A DNA stretch of 64,000 nt from Cohnella candidum (GCF_003713065.1 NZ_CP033433.1:965001-1029000), one strand, 5' to 3'. Shown: positions 25,839 to 35,594, counted from the first letter of the stretch. The notes: generated by a model from the sequence alone, not told the origin. Translations and numbers: made by a program.

Positions 25839-27035
25839 ATGACGAACACTTGGAAAATTTTCATGTTGGCTGCCGTCAGCTTCTTGGTGGGAACGTCGGA
25901 GTTTATCATCGCGGGCATTTTGGATATGATCTCGGAAGACGTCGGCGTATCGCTCGCCGCAGCTGGCCAGCTGATCACCGTATTTTCGGTCGCTTACGCG
26001 TTCGGAACGCCGATCCTGATGGCGATGACCGCCCGGATGGAACGCCGGAAAGTGCTCTTATCCGCGCTCGGAGCGTTCGTGATCGGCAATGCGCTCGCCG
26101 TCTCGGCTCCGGGTTTCATTGCGCTGATGGCATCGCGCGTGATTCTGGCTCTCAGCACGGGGCTGTTCGTCGTCGTCGCGCTTACGGTCGCCGCCAAGCT
26201 GGCGCAGCCGGGCAAGCAAGGGAGCGCCATCGCTACCCTGGTCATGGGTTTCAGCACCGCTCTGATCATCGGGGTTCCGCTCGGAAGGGTGGTCGCCGCC
26301 GCGCTGGAATGGAAAACGATATTCGCGGGAATCGGCGCGCTCGGGATTCTGGCGATGGTTCTCGTCTACGTTACGATCCCGATATCGGAAGGGGAAGAGC
26401 CGGTTCCCTTGCGCCGGCAGCTGCTCTTGCTCCGCGACCGGAAAATCGCCATCGCCCTGTCGATCACCTTTTTCTGGATTTTCGGCTATTCGGTCGCTTA
26501 CACTTACATTTCTCCGTTTTTGCTCAAAATCACCGGGATGGACGAGAGAGAGGTCAGCATCGCGCTTTTCGCGTTCGGGCTGGCCAGCTTGATCGGTTCC
26601 AAACTCGGCGGCTACGGAACGGACAAATGGGGTGTTCCCCGGACGCTGGTCGGCGGGATGCTGCTGCACGCCCTCGCGCTCGTTTTACTGACGGCGGGCG
26701 CGCATTCGCCGGCGGTCGTTTTCCCGGTATTGATCCTCTGGGCTTTCTCCGCCTGGTCGTCCGGTCCCACCCAGCAATTTTATCTCATGTCGCTCTCTCC
26801 GGAAGCCTCCGGCATCATGCTCAGCTTGAACACCTCCGTCCTGCAATTCGCGATGGCCGCAGGAGCCGGAATCGGCGGCGTCGTCGTGGAGCGGGTCTCG
26901 CTCTCTTCCGTCAGTTGGATGGGAGCGACGGCCGTCATCGTCGCGGCCGCGACGGCAGCCGTTTCGCTGGGCGTGGCGAGGATCCGTTCCCGTGCCGCCG
27001 TCCGCGAGAAGGGGATACGGAAGGCGGAAGCATGA
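25839..27035 (+). CDS. MFS drug/metabolite efflux transporter, 398 aa
   Basis: Twelve hydrophobic segments and the opening WKIFMLAAVSFLVGTSEFII place it in the DHA1 group near AraJ, PbuE and related purine or drug exporters driven by the proton gradient. A central basic loop (about residues 185-205) separates two six-helix halves. Motif A is degenerate (MTARMERRKVLL). The upstream ArsR-type regulator and the shared operator suggest expression in response to a toxic compound; the substrate is unknown. The start follows GGAAGGGAG. The C-terminal tail is short and basic. Confidence 0.85.
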   Translation: MTNTWKIFMLAAVSFLVGTSEFIIAGILDMISEDVGVSLAAAGQLITVFSVAYAFGTPILMAMTARMERRKVLLSALGAFVIGNALAVSAPGFIALMASRVILALSTGLFVVVALTVAAKLAQPGKQGSAIATLVMGFSTALIIGVPLGRVVAAALEWKTIFAGIGALGILAMVLVYVTIPISEGEEPVPLRRQLLLLRDRKIAIALSITFFWIFGYSVAYTYISPFLLKITGMDEREVSIALFAFGLASLIGSKLGGYGTDKWGVPRTLVGGMLLHALALVLLTAGAHSPAVVFPVLILWAFSAWSSGPTQQFYLMSLSPEASGIMLSLNTSVLQFAMAAGAGIGGVVVERVSLSSVSWMGATAVIVAAATAAVSLGVARIRSRAAVREKGIRKAEA

Positions 27036-27059
27036 CCGCGCCGTTAAGGAAAACGGATG

Positions 27060-27087
27060 AACCCGATCGCTCTTGGTCGGGTTTTTC
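27060..27087 (+). terminator. Terminator after the MFS exporter gene
   Basis: A 9-bp stem with one G-T pair (AACCCGATC with GGTCGGGTT) ends in TTTTT. Confidence 0.85.
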
Positions 27088-27155
27088 CATTTTACCGGCG
27101 GCCAAATTATGCTACATTAATAAGTACTTTATGGATGGATTGGATGGGGAGCTGG

Positions 27156-29024
27156 ATGAAACCGGATTTGCGCACGGCGCTTCAACAGAAACCGCTCGTC
27201 GGCGACGGGGCGATGGGGACGTACTTGTACGAGCTCGGTTTTCCGGTCGGGGTATCGTACGAAGAGTTCAACCTGCTCAAACCGGGCATTATCGGCGACG
27301 TGCATAGGCGGTATGTCGACGCAGGCGCGGTCGTGATCGAGACCAACACGTTTTCCGCCCAGCACGGGAAACTGTCTAAATACGGATTAGAGAAGAAAAC
27401 GGAAGAGATCAACGCTGCCGGCGTCGCCATCGCGCGCGAAGCCGCGGGGGACAAGGCCTATGTCGTCGGCGCCATGGGAGCGATCCGCGCCGGCGGCCGC
27501 AAAAACGCCCGCACGGCCGGCATGAAGCGGGATTTCGAGGAACAGATCGGGGCGCTGCTCGCGGCGAAACCCGACGGTCTGCTGCTCGAAACTTTCTTCG
27601 ACCTGGAGGAACTTTCGCTGGCGCTAAGCTTGATCCGCGCACGCAGCGACCTTCCGGTCATCTGCCAATTCGCGGTGGAAGACGCAGCCCGCACGCACGA
27701 CGGCGTGCCGCTGGGCGAAGCGTTCCGGCGGCTCAAGGCGGAGGGCGCGGACGTGATCGGCTTTAACTGCCGCAGCGGACCGAACGCGATTCTCCGCGCG
27801 ATGGAGACGATTCCCGCGGATCTCGGCGCTCCCCTGAGCGTGTTTCCGAACGCCGGCATCGCGGACCTCGTGGACGGCAAGGTCGTCTACAAGGCGACGC
27901 CGGAATATTTCGCGCAATCGGCGATCCGGTTCGCCGATCTCGGCTCGCGCCTGATCGGCGGTTGCTGCGGCACGACGCCGGAGCATATCGCGGCGATCGC
28001 CCAGGCGCTGAACGGTTACGTGCCCGCGGCGGAACGCCCGGTCCGGCCGGAGACGTCGCCTTCCCGGATCGCGGTGTCGGAAACGCCGGCATCGGGCGGC
28101 TTCACGGACGTCGGCGAGCCGAGCCTCGTCGAGCTTGTGTCCCGGCGCCATACGGTCATCGTGGAGCTGGACCCGCCGCGCGACCTCGATATCGCGCGCT
28201 TTATGCAAGGCGCCAAGGCGCTGAAGGATGCCGGAGCCGATGCGGTCACGATGGCCGACAACTCGCTGGCCGTCACCCGGATGAGCAACATGGCGCTCGG
28301 CGCGCTCGTGAAGGAGCGGATCGGCATCCGCCCGCTCGCCCATATTGCTTGCCGGGACCGGAACCTGATCGGAACCCAGTCGCACATGATGGGGTTCGAC
28401 GCGCTCGGCATCGACCACGTGCTCGCGGTCACGGGCGATCCGGCGAAGTTCGGGGATTTGCCGGGTTCGAGCTCCGTGTACGACCTGACCTCCTTCGAGA
28501 TCATCCGGATGATCAAGCAGCTCAACGAAGGGGTCGCGTTTTCCGGCAAGCCGCTCAAGCAGAAAGCCAAGTTCATCGTCGGCGCCGCGTTTAATCCGAA
28601 CGTGAAGCACCTCGACAAAGCGGTCCAACGCCTGGAGCGCAAGGTGGCTTCCGGAGCCGACTACATCATGACGCAGCCGGTGTACGACCCGGCGCTGATC
28701 GAGCGGATCGCGGAATCGACGCGCCATCTGGGCGTGCCGATCTTCCTCGGCATCATGCCGCTGGCGAGCGGGCGCAACGCGGAATACCTGCACAACGAGG
28801 TGCCGGGCATTCAGCTGTCCGACGAGGTCAGGGCCCGAATGAACGGTCTGGAAGGTCCGGCCGGCCGGGCGGAAGGCGTCGCGATCGCGCAGGAGCTGCT
28901 CGATGCCGCCATGCCGCACTTCAACGGCATCTATTTGATCACGCCGTTTCTCTTCTATGACATGACCGCCGCATTGACGGAATACGTCGTGCGCAAGGGA
29001 GCCGCCGTGTCCCTGCGGGGGTAA
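27156..29024 (+). CDS. Homocysteine S-methyltransferase/MTHFR fusion (YitJ-like), 622 aa
   Basis: Two enzymes are fused. Residues about 1-290 form a homocysteine methyltransferase domain with Zn ligands in GFNCRSGP and GGCCGTTPEH. Residues about 325-615 form a 5,10-methylenetetrahydrofolate reductase, an FAD barrel (VELDPPRDLDIARFMQGA, GVNAFTGDP-like AVTGDPAKFGDLPG, then YIMTQPVYDP). Together they make and use methyl-tetrahydrofolate for methionine regeneration. B. subtilis YitJ has the same order and length (612). The ATG at 27156 follows GGGGAG. Only about 70 bases separate it from the preceding terminator, too little for the S-box riboswitch that controls yitJ in Bacillus. Confidence 0.92.
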   Translation: MKPDLRTALQQKPLVGDGAMGTYLYELGFPVGVSYEEFNLLKPGIIGDVHRRYVDAGAVVIETNTFSAQHGKLSKYGLEKKTEEINAAGVAIAREAAGDKAYVVGAMGAIRAGGRKNARTAGMKRDFEEQIGALLAAKPDGLLLETFFDLEELSLALSLIRARSDLPVICQFAVEDAARTHDGVPLGEAFRRLKAEGADVIGFNCRSGPNAILRAMETIPADLGAPLSVFPNAGIADLVDGKVVYKATPEYFAQSAIRFADLGSRLIGGCCGTTPEHIAAIAQALNGYVPAAERPVRPETSPSRIAVSETPASGGFTDVGEPSLVELVSRRHTVIVELDPPRDLDIARFMQGAKALKDAGADAVTMADNSLAVTRMSNMALGALVKERIGIRPLAHIACRDRNLIGTQSHMMGFDALGIDHVLAVTGDPAKFGDLPGSSSVYDLTSFEIIRMIKQLNEGVAFSGKPLKQKAKFIVGAAFNPNVKHLDKAVQRLERKVASGADYIMTQPVYDPALIERIAESTRHLGVPIFLGIMPLASGRNAEYLHNEVPGIQLSDEVRARMNGLEGPAGRAEGVAIAQELLDAAMPHFNGIYLITPFLFYDMTAALTEYVVRKGAAVSLRG

Positions 29025-29044
29025 TCGCGGACTTGTCCGTCCTC

Positions 29045-29073
29045 TTGTCCGTCCTAGTGATTTGAAGTACAAT
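29045..29073 (+). promoter_or_regulatory. Promoter for remA and the core operon
   Basis: TTGTCC (29045-29050) and TACAAT (29068-29073) are 17 bases apart. The -35 lies in the second of two direct repeats TTGTCCGTCCT. The leader of about 130 bases carries inverted repeats (GGATGT/ACATCC near 29092-29110; CCGCA/GCGG near 29112-29125). Confidence 0.65.
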
Positions 29074-29210
29074 AAAGCAATAAATCAGTAGGATGTGGAA
29101 ATGACATCCAATCCGCAGTATGCGGGGAGCCGCTTTCGGCAACAATGGGAGCGTAGTTACGCGCTGCCCCGGGAAGCTGCTGACGAGGACAGACCGGAGG
29201 GAAACGCTGC

Positions 29211-29471
29211 ATGGCAATCAAGCTCATCAATATCGGTTTCGGCAACATCGTCTCGGCGAACCGGATCATTTCGATCGTAAGCCCGGAATCCGCGCCGATC
29301 AAACGGATCATCCAGGAAGCCCGGGACCGGCATATGCTGATCGATGCGACTTACGGCCGCCGCACGCGTGCCGTGATCATTACCGACAGCGACCACGTGA
29401 TCTTGTCCGCTGTTCAGCCGGAGACGGTGGCTCACCGGTTATCCACCAAAGACGACGAACATGACGAATGA
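29211..29471 (+). CDS. remA: Extracellular matrix regulator RemA, 86 aa
   Basis: The protein is a clear DUF370/RemA member: [60 protein letters not shown]. In B. subtilis RemA forms ring-shaped oligomers that bind DNA and activate matrix and osmoprotection operons. Length matches. The start follows GGAGGGAAA. It is the first gene of a run continuing with gmk, rpoZ, coaBC and priA, the conserved Firmicute order. Confidence 0.95.
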   Translation: MAIKLINIGFGNIVSANRIISIVSPESAPIKRIIQEARDRHMLIDATYGRRTRAVIITDSDHVILSAVQPETVAHRLSTKDDEHDE

Positions 29472-29484
29472 ATCGGGGATATCC

Positions 29485-30120
29485 ATGAACAAAGGTTTAC
29501 TGATCGTATTATCCGGACCGTCCGGCGTCGGCAAAGGCACGGTGTGCACCGAGCTGAGGCGGCGGCATCCCGAACTGATCTATTCGGTTTCCGCGACGAC
29601 CCGGTCGCCCCGCGAAGGCGAACGAGACGGCGTCAATTATTTTTTCAAAACGCGTGAGCATTTCCAGCATATGATCGCCACGGACGCTTTGCTGGAATAT
29701 GCCGAATACGTGGGCAATTATTACGGTACGCCCCGCGAGTTCGTCGAGAAGACGCTGGCGGAAGGCAAGGACATCATCCTCGAAATCGAAGTGCAAGGCG
29801 CGCTGAAGGTGAAGGAGAAGTTCCCGGAAGGCGTGTTCGTTTTCCTGCTGCCGCCGTCTTTGAACGAGCTGAAGCAGCGGATCGTCGGCCGGGGCACCGA
29901 GACGCAAGCGACGATCGACCACCGGCTTTCCGTGGCGGTGGAAGAGATGAACTTGCTGTATCATTACGATTACGCCGTCGTGAACGATCAGATCGATTCG
30001 GCCTGCAGCCGGATCGCTTCGATCATTACCGCGGAGCATTGCAAACGCGAGAGATTCCTGCACGAGCTGTTCCGCGAATTGCAGGAATTGACCCCCGCGC
30101 AAAATGGAACGGAGAGGTGA
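29485..30120 (+). CDS. gmk: Guanylate kinase, 211 aa
   Basis: Gmk phosphorylates GMP or dGMP with ATP. The P-loop [12 protein letters not shown], the GMP-binding stretch [20 protein letters not shown] and the lid segment near RIVGRGTE are present. The ATG at 29485, with GGGGAT upstream, is preferred over ATG 29461, which overlaps remA and lacks a ribosome site. remA ends 13 bases before and rpoZ starts five bases after. Confidence 0.95.
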   Translation: MNKGLLIVLSGPSGVGKGTVCTELRRRHPELIYSVSATTRSPREGERDGVNYFFKTREHFQHMIATDALLEYAEYVGNYYGTPREFVEKTLAEGKDIILEIEVQGALKVKEKFPEGVFVFLLPPSLNELKQRIVGRGTETQATIDHRLSVAVEEMNLLYHYDYAVVNDQIDSACSRIASIITAEHCKRERFLHELFRELQELTPAQNGTER

Positions 30121-30125
30121 AACGC

Positions 30126-30326
30126 ATGTTGTATCCATCGATTGACGAATTGGTCCGCAAGGTCGACAGCAAATACACGCTGGTCGTGGCGGCGTCCAAA
30201 CGGGCACGCGGCCTGAGGGACGGCAAGCAGTCCGAGATGATGGCTCCCAAATCCCACAAGGTGGTCGGAGTCGCGCTCGAAGAGATCTATCACGATTACG
30301 TGCTCGTCGAGCACCTGAATAAATAA
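30126..30326 (+). CDS. rpoZ: RNA polymerase omega subunit, 66 aa
   Basis: MLYPSIDELVRKVDSKYTLV and VAASKRARGLRDG are the omega signature; it helps assemble and stabilise RNA polymerase. The gene begins five bases after gmk, with GGAGAGGTGA as ribosome site inside the end of gmk, so translation is tightly linked. A hairpin and T run follow before coaBC. Confidence 0.95.
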   Translation: MLYPSIDELVRKVDSKYTLVVAASKRARGLRDGKQSEMMAPKSHKVVGVALEEIYHDYVLVEHLNK

Positions 30327-30353
30327 AGGCAGGGCGCCATCGCCCGAGGAAAG

Positions 30354-30378
30354 ACAACCCCAGCGGTTGTTTTTTTTC
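30354..30378 (+). terminator. Partial terminator between rpoZ and coaBC
   Basis: ACAACC/GGTTGT (30354-30359 with 30365-30370) is followed by eight T; a GC-rich hairpin GGGCG/CGCCC lies just before (about 30332-30345). The short stem may allow read-through into coaBC. Confidence 0.7.
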
Positions 30379-30407
30379 TAGTCTGGAACGCATGGGAGGA
30401 GTAAACC

Positions 30408-31631
30408 GTGAAGCCGCTAACGGGCAAAACGATCGTGCTCGGCATCTCGGGCGGCATCGCCGCCTATAAAGCCGCGACGCTGTGCAGCCGGCTCGTATCG
30501 TGGGGAGCGTCGGTCCGCGTCATCATGACGGAAGGGGCGACGCGATTCATTACGCCGCTCACGCTGCAGACGCTGTCCCGCCATCCCGTCGCGACGGACG
30601 TGTTCGACGAACGGGATGCCGCCGTCGTGCAGCACATCGATTGGGCGGACGCGGCGGATCTTGTCATCGTGGCGCCGGCGACGGCCAACGTCATCGGGAA
30701 AATGGCGAACGGCATCGCCGACGACATGCTGACCACGACGCTGCTCGCCGCGACGGCCCCGATCATCGTGGCGCCGGCGATGAACGTACATATGTGGGAG
30801 CATCCCGCCGTGATCGAGAACGTGAACAAACTGGCGGCAAGAGGCGTGCGCTTCGTCGAACCGGGGACGGGGCAGCTCGCCTGCGGCTACGTCGGCAAAG
30901 GCCGGCTGGCCGAACCGGAGGAAATCGCCGAAGCCGCGGCCGCCTGGCTGACGGGACCGCGTCCGCTCGCCGGACGCAAGGTGCTCGTCACCGCCGGGGG
31001 AACGGTGGAGCGGATCGATCCGGTGCGTTACATCACGAACGATTCGTCCGGCAAAATGGGCTTCGCGTTGGCGGAAGCGGCCCGCGACTACGGCGCGGAG
31101 GTCACGCTCATCTGCGCGAAGACGGACGAGAAGCCGCCGGGTGGCGTGGAAGTCGTACGCGTGCAGTCCGCCGCCGACATGCACGAAGCCGTCCTGCGGA
31201 GACTCGGAGCGGTGGACGCGGTGGTGAAAGCCGCGGCCGTTGCGGATTACCGGCCGGCGGTGCGGCATGACGCGAAAATCAAAAAAAGCGGAGAGACGCT
31301 GACGCTGGAGCTGGTCCGCAATCCGGACATCCTTCAGGCGATCGGCGAGTGGAAAGAGGCGCATCCCGGCGAGCGCGCGCCGTTCACGATCGGATTCGCC
31401 GCCGAGACCGGCGACTTGGAGAAATACGCGACGGACAAGCTCGCGCGCAAAAAGTGCGACCTGATCGTCGCCAACGACGTCTCCCAGCCGGGCGCCGGAT
31501 TCGGGACCGATACGAACATCGCTTCGGTGTTCGGGCCGGAAGGACTCGTGGAAAGCATTCCTCTGTCGGCCAAACGCCAAGTCGCGGAACGGATTTGGCA
31601 GCTGGCCGCGGAACGGATGAACCGCGCATGA
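30408..31631 (+). CDS. coaBC: Coenzyme A biosynthesis bifunctional protein CoaBC, 407 aa
   Basis: CoaBC joins Cys to 4'-phosphopantothenate (CoaB, CTP-dependent) and decarboxylates the product (CoaC, FMN). The N-terminal flavoprotein half shows GISGGIAAYKAA, HIDWADAADLVIVAPATAN and the catalytic Cys near residue 158 in LACGYVGKGR. The C-terminal half has VLVTAGGTVERIDPVRYITN and FAAETGDLEKYA. It starts with GTG after GGGAGGAG. The last four bases overlap the priA start (ATGA). Confidence 0.96.
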   Translation: MKPLTGKTIVLGISGGIAAYKAATLCSRLVSWGASVRVIMTEGATRFITPLTLQTLSRHPVATDVFDERDAAVVQHIDWADAADLVIVAPATANVIGKMANGIADDMLTTTLLAATAPIIVAPAMNVHMWEHPAVIENVNKLAARGVRFVEPGTGQLACGYVGKGRLAEPEEIAEAAAAWLTGPRPLAGRKVLVTAGGTVERIDPVRYITNDSSGKMGFALAEAARDYGAEVTLICAKTDEKPPGGVEVVRVQSAADMHEAVLRRLGAVDAVVKAAAVADYRPAVRHDAKIKKSGETLTLELVRNPDILQAIGEWKEAHPGERAPFTIGFAAETGDLEKYATDKLARKKCDLIVANDVSQPGAGFGTDTNIASVFGPEGLVESIPLSAKRQVAERIWQLAAERMNRA

Positions 31632-34117
31632 TCATTGCCAGAGTGATCGTAGACGTGCCGACCCGCGAGACGGATCGGCCTTTTGATTATGAGGTGCCGG
31701 AGCGGCTCGCCGCCTGGACCGAGATCGGCAGCCGCGTCGCCGTTCCATTCGGCGGCCGAACTTTGCAGGGCTTCGTCGTCGGCTTCGCGCCGGAAGCGGA
31801 AGTCGACCGCAGCCGGCTGAAGTCTCTGACCGACGTGCTTGACGCTTTGCCGCCGTTAACGCCGGAGCTGGTCGAGCTCGGCGTCTGGATGAGCCGGCGG
31901 TGGGTGTGCCCGCTCGTCGTGGCTTTGCAGGCGATGCTGCCCGCAGCCTTGAAGGGCCGGACCGAGAAATACATCGCCCCGGCGGAAGGGGCGGAAGTCC
32001 CGCCTGACGCGGATGAATCGGAAGCCGCCGTGTGGCAGGCGTTCCGCCGCGGCTCCGCGGTCAAGTGGTCCTCGCTGCTGCAGCAGTTTCCCGATCGCGG
32101 ACCGCTGCTGAAGCGTTGGTTGAAGGAAGGTCGCCTCACGGAATTGCAGAAAGTGGAGGACCGGCTGTCGGTCAAGACCGTGCCGGTCGTGTATCCGCCC
32201 GACTCGGATAAGCTGGACGAGCTCTTGCGGGAGTTTCCCGCAAGGGCACGGAAGCAGCGGGACGTGCTCGCGTACTTGGCGGAGCATCCGGAGCCCATCG
32301 CCCTGGCCGCGTTGGCGGAAGCGACGGACGTCAGCGCGCAGGTCATTCGGGCGCTCGCCGACCGGGGATCCGTCGAGATTCGCCAGGTAACGGAAGACCG
32401 CGACCCCTATCAGGGCCGTGAGTTCGCGGCTTCTTCTCCGCTCGCGCTGACGCCCGCCCAACAGGCGGCGTTGGATCCGATCGCGTCCTCGCTGGCTTCG
32501 CGGGAGCATCGGGTTTTCCTCCTGCACGGCGTCACGGGAAGCGGCAAAACGGAAATCTATTTGCAGGCGATCCAGATGTGCCTGTCGCAAGGGCGCGAAG
32601 CGATCGTGCTCGTGCCGGAAATCGCGCTCACGCCCCAGATGGTGGACCGGTTCAAAAGCCGGTTCGGCGCGAGAGTCGCCGTGCTCCACAGCCGGCTGTC
32701 CCAGGGCGAGCGGTACGACGAATGGCGCAAAATCCGGGAGGGCCGCGCCCAAGTGGCGGTCGGCGCCCGTTCCGCGGTTTTCGCTCCCTTCGCGAAGATC
32801 GGCTTGATCGTCATCGACGAGGAACACGAAACTTCCTACAAACAGGAAGAAAGCCCGAAATACCATGCCCGCGACGTGGCCGCGGAACGGGCGCGGCTGA
32901 GCGGCGCCGCCGTCGTGTTCGGCTCGGCGACCCCGTCGCTTGAAAGCTATGCCGCGGCGGCGGACGGCGAAGGGTACGCGGGAGACATCACTTATGTCGC
33001 ATTGCCGGAGCGGGTCGGAGATCGGCCGTTGCCGGCCGTCCGGATCGTGGACATGCGCGAGGAGCTGAGGCTCGGCAACCGGGCGATGTTCAGCGGCGCG
33101 CTCAAGCAGGCGCTGGAGGAGCGGCTCCGCCGGGAGGAGCAGGCGGTGCTGCTGCTCAACCGGCGCGGCTACTCGACGTTCGTCATGTGCCGCTCGTGCG
33201 GGTACACGTGCTCGTGTCCGCACTGCGACATCGCGCTGACGTACCACCGGGGCTCGCGCAATCTCCGCTGCCATTACTGCGGGTATGCGGAAGCGGAGCC
33301 CGAGACGTGCCCTTCCTGCCAGAGCAAGCACATCCGCTTTTTCGGGACCGGCACGCAGAAGGTCGAAGAGGCGCTCGCGGAGACGTTCCCCGGCATCCGG
33401 GTCATCCGGATGGACGTGGACACGACGACCGAGAAAGGCTCGCACGAAAAATGGCTGACGATGTTCCGCGAACGGAAGGCCGACGTGCTGCTCGGGACGC
33501 AAATGGTGGCCAAAGGCCTCGATTTCCCGCGCGTGACGCTGGTCGGGGTGCTCGCGGCGGACGCCGCGCTGCGCCTGCCGGATTTTCGTGCCGCCGAGCG
33601 AACGTTCCAATTGCTCACGCAGGTCGCCGGCCGGGCGGGAAGGCATGAACTGCCGGGGGAGGTCGTCATCCAGACGTACGACCCCGAGCATTTTTCGGTG
33701 GCGTCCGTGCAAGGGCACGATTACAAAGGCTTCGTGCGGCAAGAGCTGCATACGCGCCGGCTCCTGGGCTATCCGCCCTACGGCCGGTTGATCTCCGTGA
33801 CGTTCACGCACGAATCGGTACCGATGCTGCTCTCCACGGGCGAGATGTTCGCGAGGTTGATGCGGGAGCGGGCGGCATCCATGGGGTTAGGCTCCGCCGC
33901 GCAGCCGGGAGACCGCCCCGGCATGGACGTGCTCGGTCCGGTTCCTTCGCCCATTCCTCGGCTAAAGGATCGCTACCGTTTTCAATGTATGGTAAAATAT
34001 CGGGGAGAGATCGACGCCAGCGCCATGACTGCGCGGGTGCTGCAGGAGATGGGCGACAACGCGAAACGCAGCGGCGTGCAGATCGGCGTCGACGTGGATC
34101 CGCAGATGATGCTTTGA
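31628..34117 (+). CDS. priA: Primosomal replication restart helicase PriA, 829 aa
   Basis: PriA recognises abandoned replication forks and reloads the replisome. An N-terminal DNA-binding region (residues 1-110) precedes the helicase core with Walker A GVTGSGKTE (about residue 300) and DEEHE (about 397). A zinc module of eight cysteines spans about residues 520-570 (CRSCGYTCSCPHCD to CPSCQ). The C-terminal motor ends in the segment with PPYGRLISV. The start overlaps the coaBC stop, so the two are translationally coupled. Confidence 0.96.
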   Translation: MIIARVIVDVPTRETDRPFDYEVPERLAAWTEIGSRVAVPFGGRTLQGFVVGFAPEAEVDRSRLKSLTDVLDALPPLTPELVELGVWMSRRWVCPLVVALQAMLPAALKGRTEKYIAPAEGAEVPPDADESEAAVWQAFRRGSAVKWSSLLQQFPDRGPLLKRWLKEGRLTELQKVEDRLSVKTVPVVYPPDSDKLDELLREFPARARKQRDVLAYLAEHPEPIALAALAEATDVSAQVIRALADRGSVEIRQVTEDRDPYQGREFAASSPLALTPAQQAALDPIASSLASREHRVFLLHGVTGSGKTEIYLQAIQMCLSQGREAIVLVPEIALTPQMVDRFKSRFGARVAVLHSRLSQGERYDEWRKIREGRAQVAVGARSAVFAPFAKIGLIVIDEEHETSYKQEESPKYHARDVAAERARLSGAAVVFGSATPSLESYAAAADGEGYAGDITYVALPERVGDRPLPAVRIVDMREELRLGNRAMFSGALKQALEERLRREEQAVLLLNRRGYSTFVMCRSCGYTCSCPHCDIALTYHRGSRNLRCHYCGYAEAEPETCPSCQSKHIRFFGTGTQKVEEALAETFPGIRVIRMDVDTTTEKGSHEKWLTMFRERKADVLLGTQMVAKGLDFPRVTLVGVLAADAALRLPDFRAAERTFQLLTQVAGRAGRHELPGEVVIQTYDPEHFSVASVQGHDYKGFVRQELHTRRLLGYPPYGRLISVTFTHESVPMLLSTGEMFARLMRERAASMGLGSAAQPGDRPGMDVLGPVPSPIPRLKDRYRFQCMVKYRGEIDASAMTARVLQEMGDNAKRSGVQIGVDVDPQMML

Positions 34118-34133
34118 TAAAGGACTGATGATA

Positions 34134-34622
34134 ATGGCCATTCGGCTGATCGTGAAACATCCCGATTCCGTGCTGAGGGAGCGGGCTCAGGAAGTCACCA
34201 AATTCAACGCCAACCTCCACAAGCTGCTGGACGACATGGCGGACACGATGTATGACGCGGACGGCGTCGGCCTCGCCGCGCCTCAGGTGGGCATATTGAA
34301 ACGGGTTTTCGTCGTGGACGCGGACGAGGAGCACGGATTGCTCGAGCTGGTCAATCCGGAGATCGTGAGCATGGAAGGCGAGCAGTTCGGTCCCGAGGGC
34401 TGCCTCAGCATTCCCGGCCTGCAGGGCGACGTGAAGCGGGCCCAGAAGGTCGTGATCAAGGCTCAGGATCGGCACGGTAATCCGGTCCAATACGAAGGGA
34501 CGGACCTGCTGGCCAGAGCGTTCCAGCACGAGCTGGACCATCTGAATGGAGTCTTGTTCGTCGATTTGGCGGAGTCCGTGTACGAAACCCGCAAGCTGGC
34601 TCCGGAACAGGGCGGCGAATAA
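34134..34622 (+). CDS. def: Peptide deformylase, 162 aa
   Basis: Def removes the formyl group from new N-terminal methionine. All three motifs are present: GVGLAAPQ, EGCLSIP and QHELDHLNG, with Cys and two His binding the metal. Spacing and length resemble the shorter type 1 (YkrB/Def-1) form. The ATG at 34134 is nine bases after AAGGA; ATG 34128 would be too close. fmt begins one base after the stop. Confidence 0.96.
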   Translation: MAIRLIVKHPDSVLRERAQEVTKFNANLHKLLDDMADTMYDADGVGLAAPQVGILKRVFVVDADEEHGLLELVNPEIVSMEGEQFGPEGCLSIPGLQGDVKRAQKVVIKAQDRHGNPVQYEGTDLLARAFQHELDHLNGVLFVDLAESVYETRKLAPEQGGE

Positions 34623-34623
34623 C

Positions 34624-35577
34624 ATGCGCATCTTATTCATGGGGACGCCGGATTTCGCCGTCCCTTCTTTGCGGATGCTGTTGGAGCAAGGATACGAGGT
34701 GGTCGGCGTCGTGACGCAGCCGGACCGGCCGAAGGGCCGCAAGCGCGAGCTGACGCCTCCGCCGGTCAAATCGTTCGCGCTGGAGCGCGGCTTGCCCGTC
34801 CTGCAGCCGGAGCGCCTTCGGACGCCGGAAGCGGTGGAGCAGGTCGCGGCTTTCCGGCCCGACCTGATCGTGACCGCCGCATACGGGCAGATTTTGCCCC
34901 GCGCCGTGTTGGACATGCCCCGGCTGGGCTGCATTAACGTACATGGGTCACTGCTGCCGAAGTACCGCGGCGGTGCGCCCATTCAACGCAGCGTGATCAA
35001 CGGCGAGAAGGTGACGGGCGTCACGCTGATGTACATGGCGGAAGGCTTGGACACTGGCGATATGATCGCGCGCGTTGAAGTGCCGATTACCGACGAGGAT
35101 ACGGCCGGCACCATGTTCGGCAAGCTGAGTGAAGCCGGGTCGGAGCTGCTGCGGGAGTGGCTTCCGCGAATCGCGGAGGGCACGGCGCCCAGAGTTCCGC
35201 AGGAAGACGCGGAAGCGACGTACGCACCGAACTTGACCCGCCAGGACGAAATGATCGTCTGGACGGGCACCGCCCGCGAAGTGTTCGACCGGGTGCGGGG
35301 GCTGAACCCGATGGCCGGCGGATTCACTTACTGGAACGGCGAAGTGTTCAAGGTATGGGGCTGCCGCATCCCCCAGGGATCGGACAAAATGATGCGTCCG
35401 GAATGGGAAGGCCTCGTGCCGGGCTCCGTGCTCGAGACGGGTGCGTTCGGCATCCGGGTCCGCACGGGCGACGGCAGCGTCGTGCTGACGGAAGTGCAGC
35501 CGGCGGGCAAAAAAGCGCTGCCGGCGGCGGAATTCGCCAAAGGCGCGCGGCTTGCCCCCGGCACGGTGCTCGGGTAA
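34624..35577 (+). CDS. fmt: Methionyl-tRNA formyltransferase, 317 aa
   Basis: Fmt formylates initiator Met-tRNA with 10-formyl-tetrahydrofolate. The hydrolase-like fold shows FMGTPDFAVPSLRMLL, the catalytic NVHGSLLPKYRGGAP and the Asp of AEGLDTGDMI. A C-terminal OB-like tRNA-binding part follows. The start is directly after the def stop, and its ribosome site lies inside def. The stop codon is in the loop of a terminator hairpin, so transcription from priA-def-fmt probably ends here. Confidence 0.96.
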   Translation: MRILFMGTPDFAVPSLRMLLEQGYEVVGVVTQPDRPKGRKRELTPPPVKSFALERGLPVLQPERLRTPEAVEQVAAFRPDLIVTAAYGQILPRAVLDMPRLGCINVHGSLLPKYRGGAPIQRSVINGEKVTGVTLMYMAEGLDTGDMIARVEVPITDEDTAGTMFGKLSEAGSELLREWLPRIAEGTAPRVPQEDAEATYAPNLTRQDEMIVWTGTAREVFDRVRGLNPMAGGFTYWNGEVFKVWGCRIPQGSDKMMRPEWEGLVPGSVLETGAFGIRVRTGDGSVVLTEVQPAGKKALPAAEFAKGARLAPGTVLG

Positions 35578-35594
35578 TCCGGGCGCCGTTTTTT
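35563..35594 (+). terminator. Terminator built over the fmt stop codon
   Basis: An 11-bp stem with two G-T pairs (35563-35573 with 35579-35589) has the fmt TAA in its 5-base loop and is followed by TTTTTT. Confidence 0.85.

Noticed and set aside
27035-27155. S-box (SAM) riboswitch before the YitJ-like gene
   Set aside because: Only about 70 bases lie between the upstream terminator and the start, and no S-box core motifs are visible.
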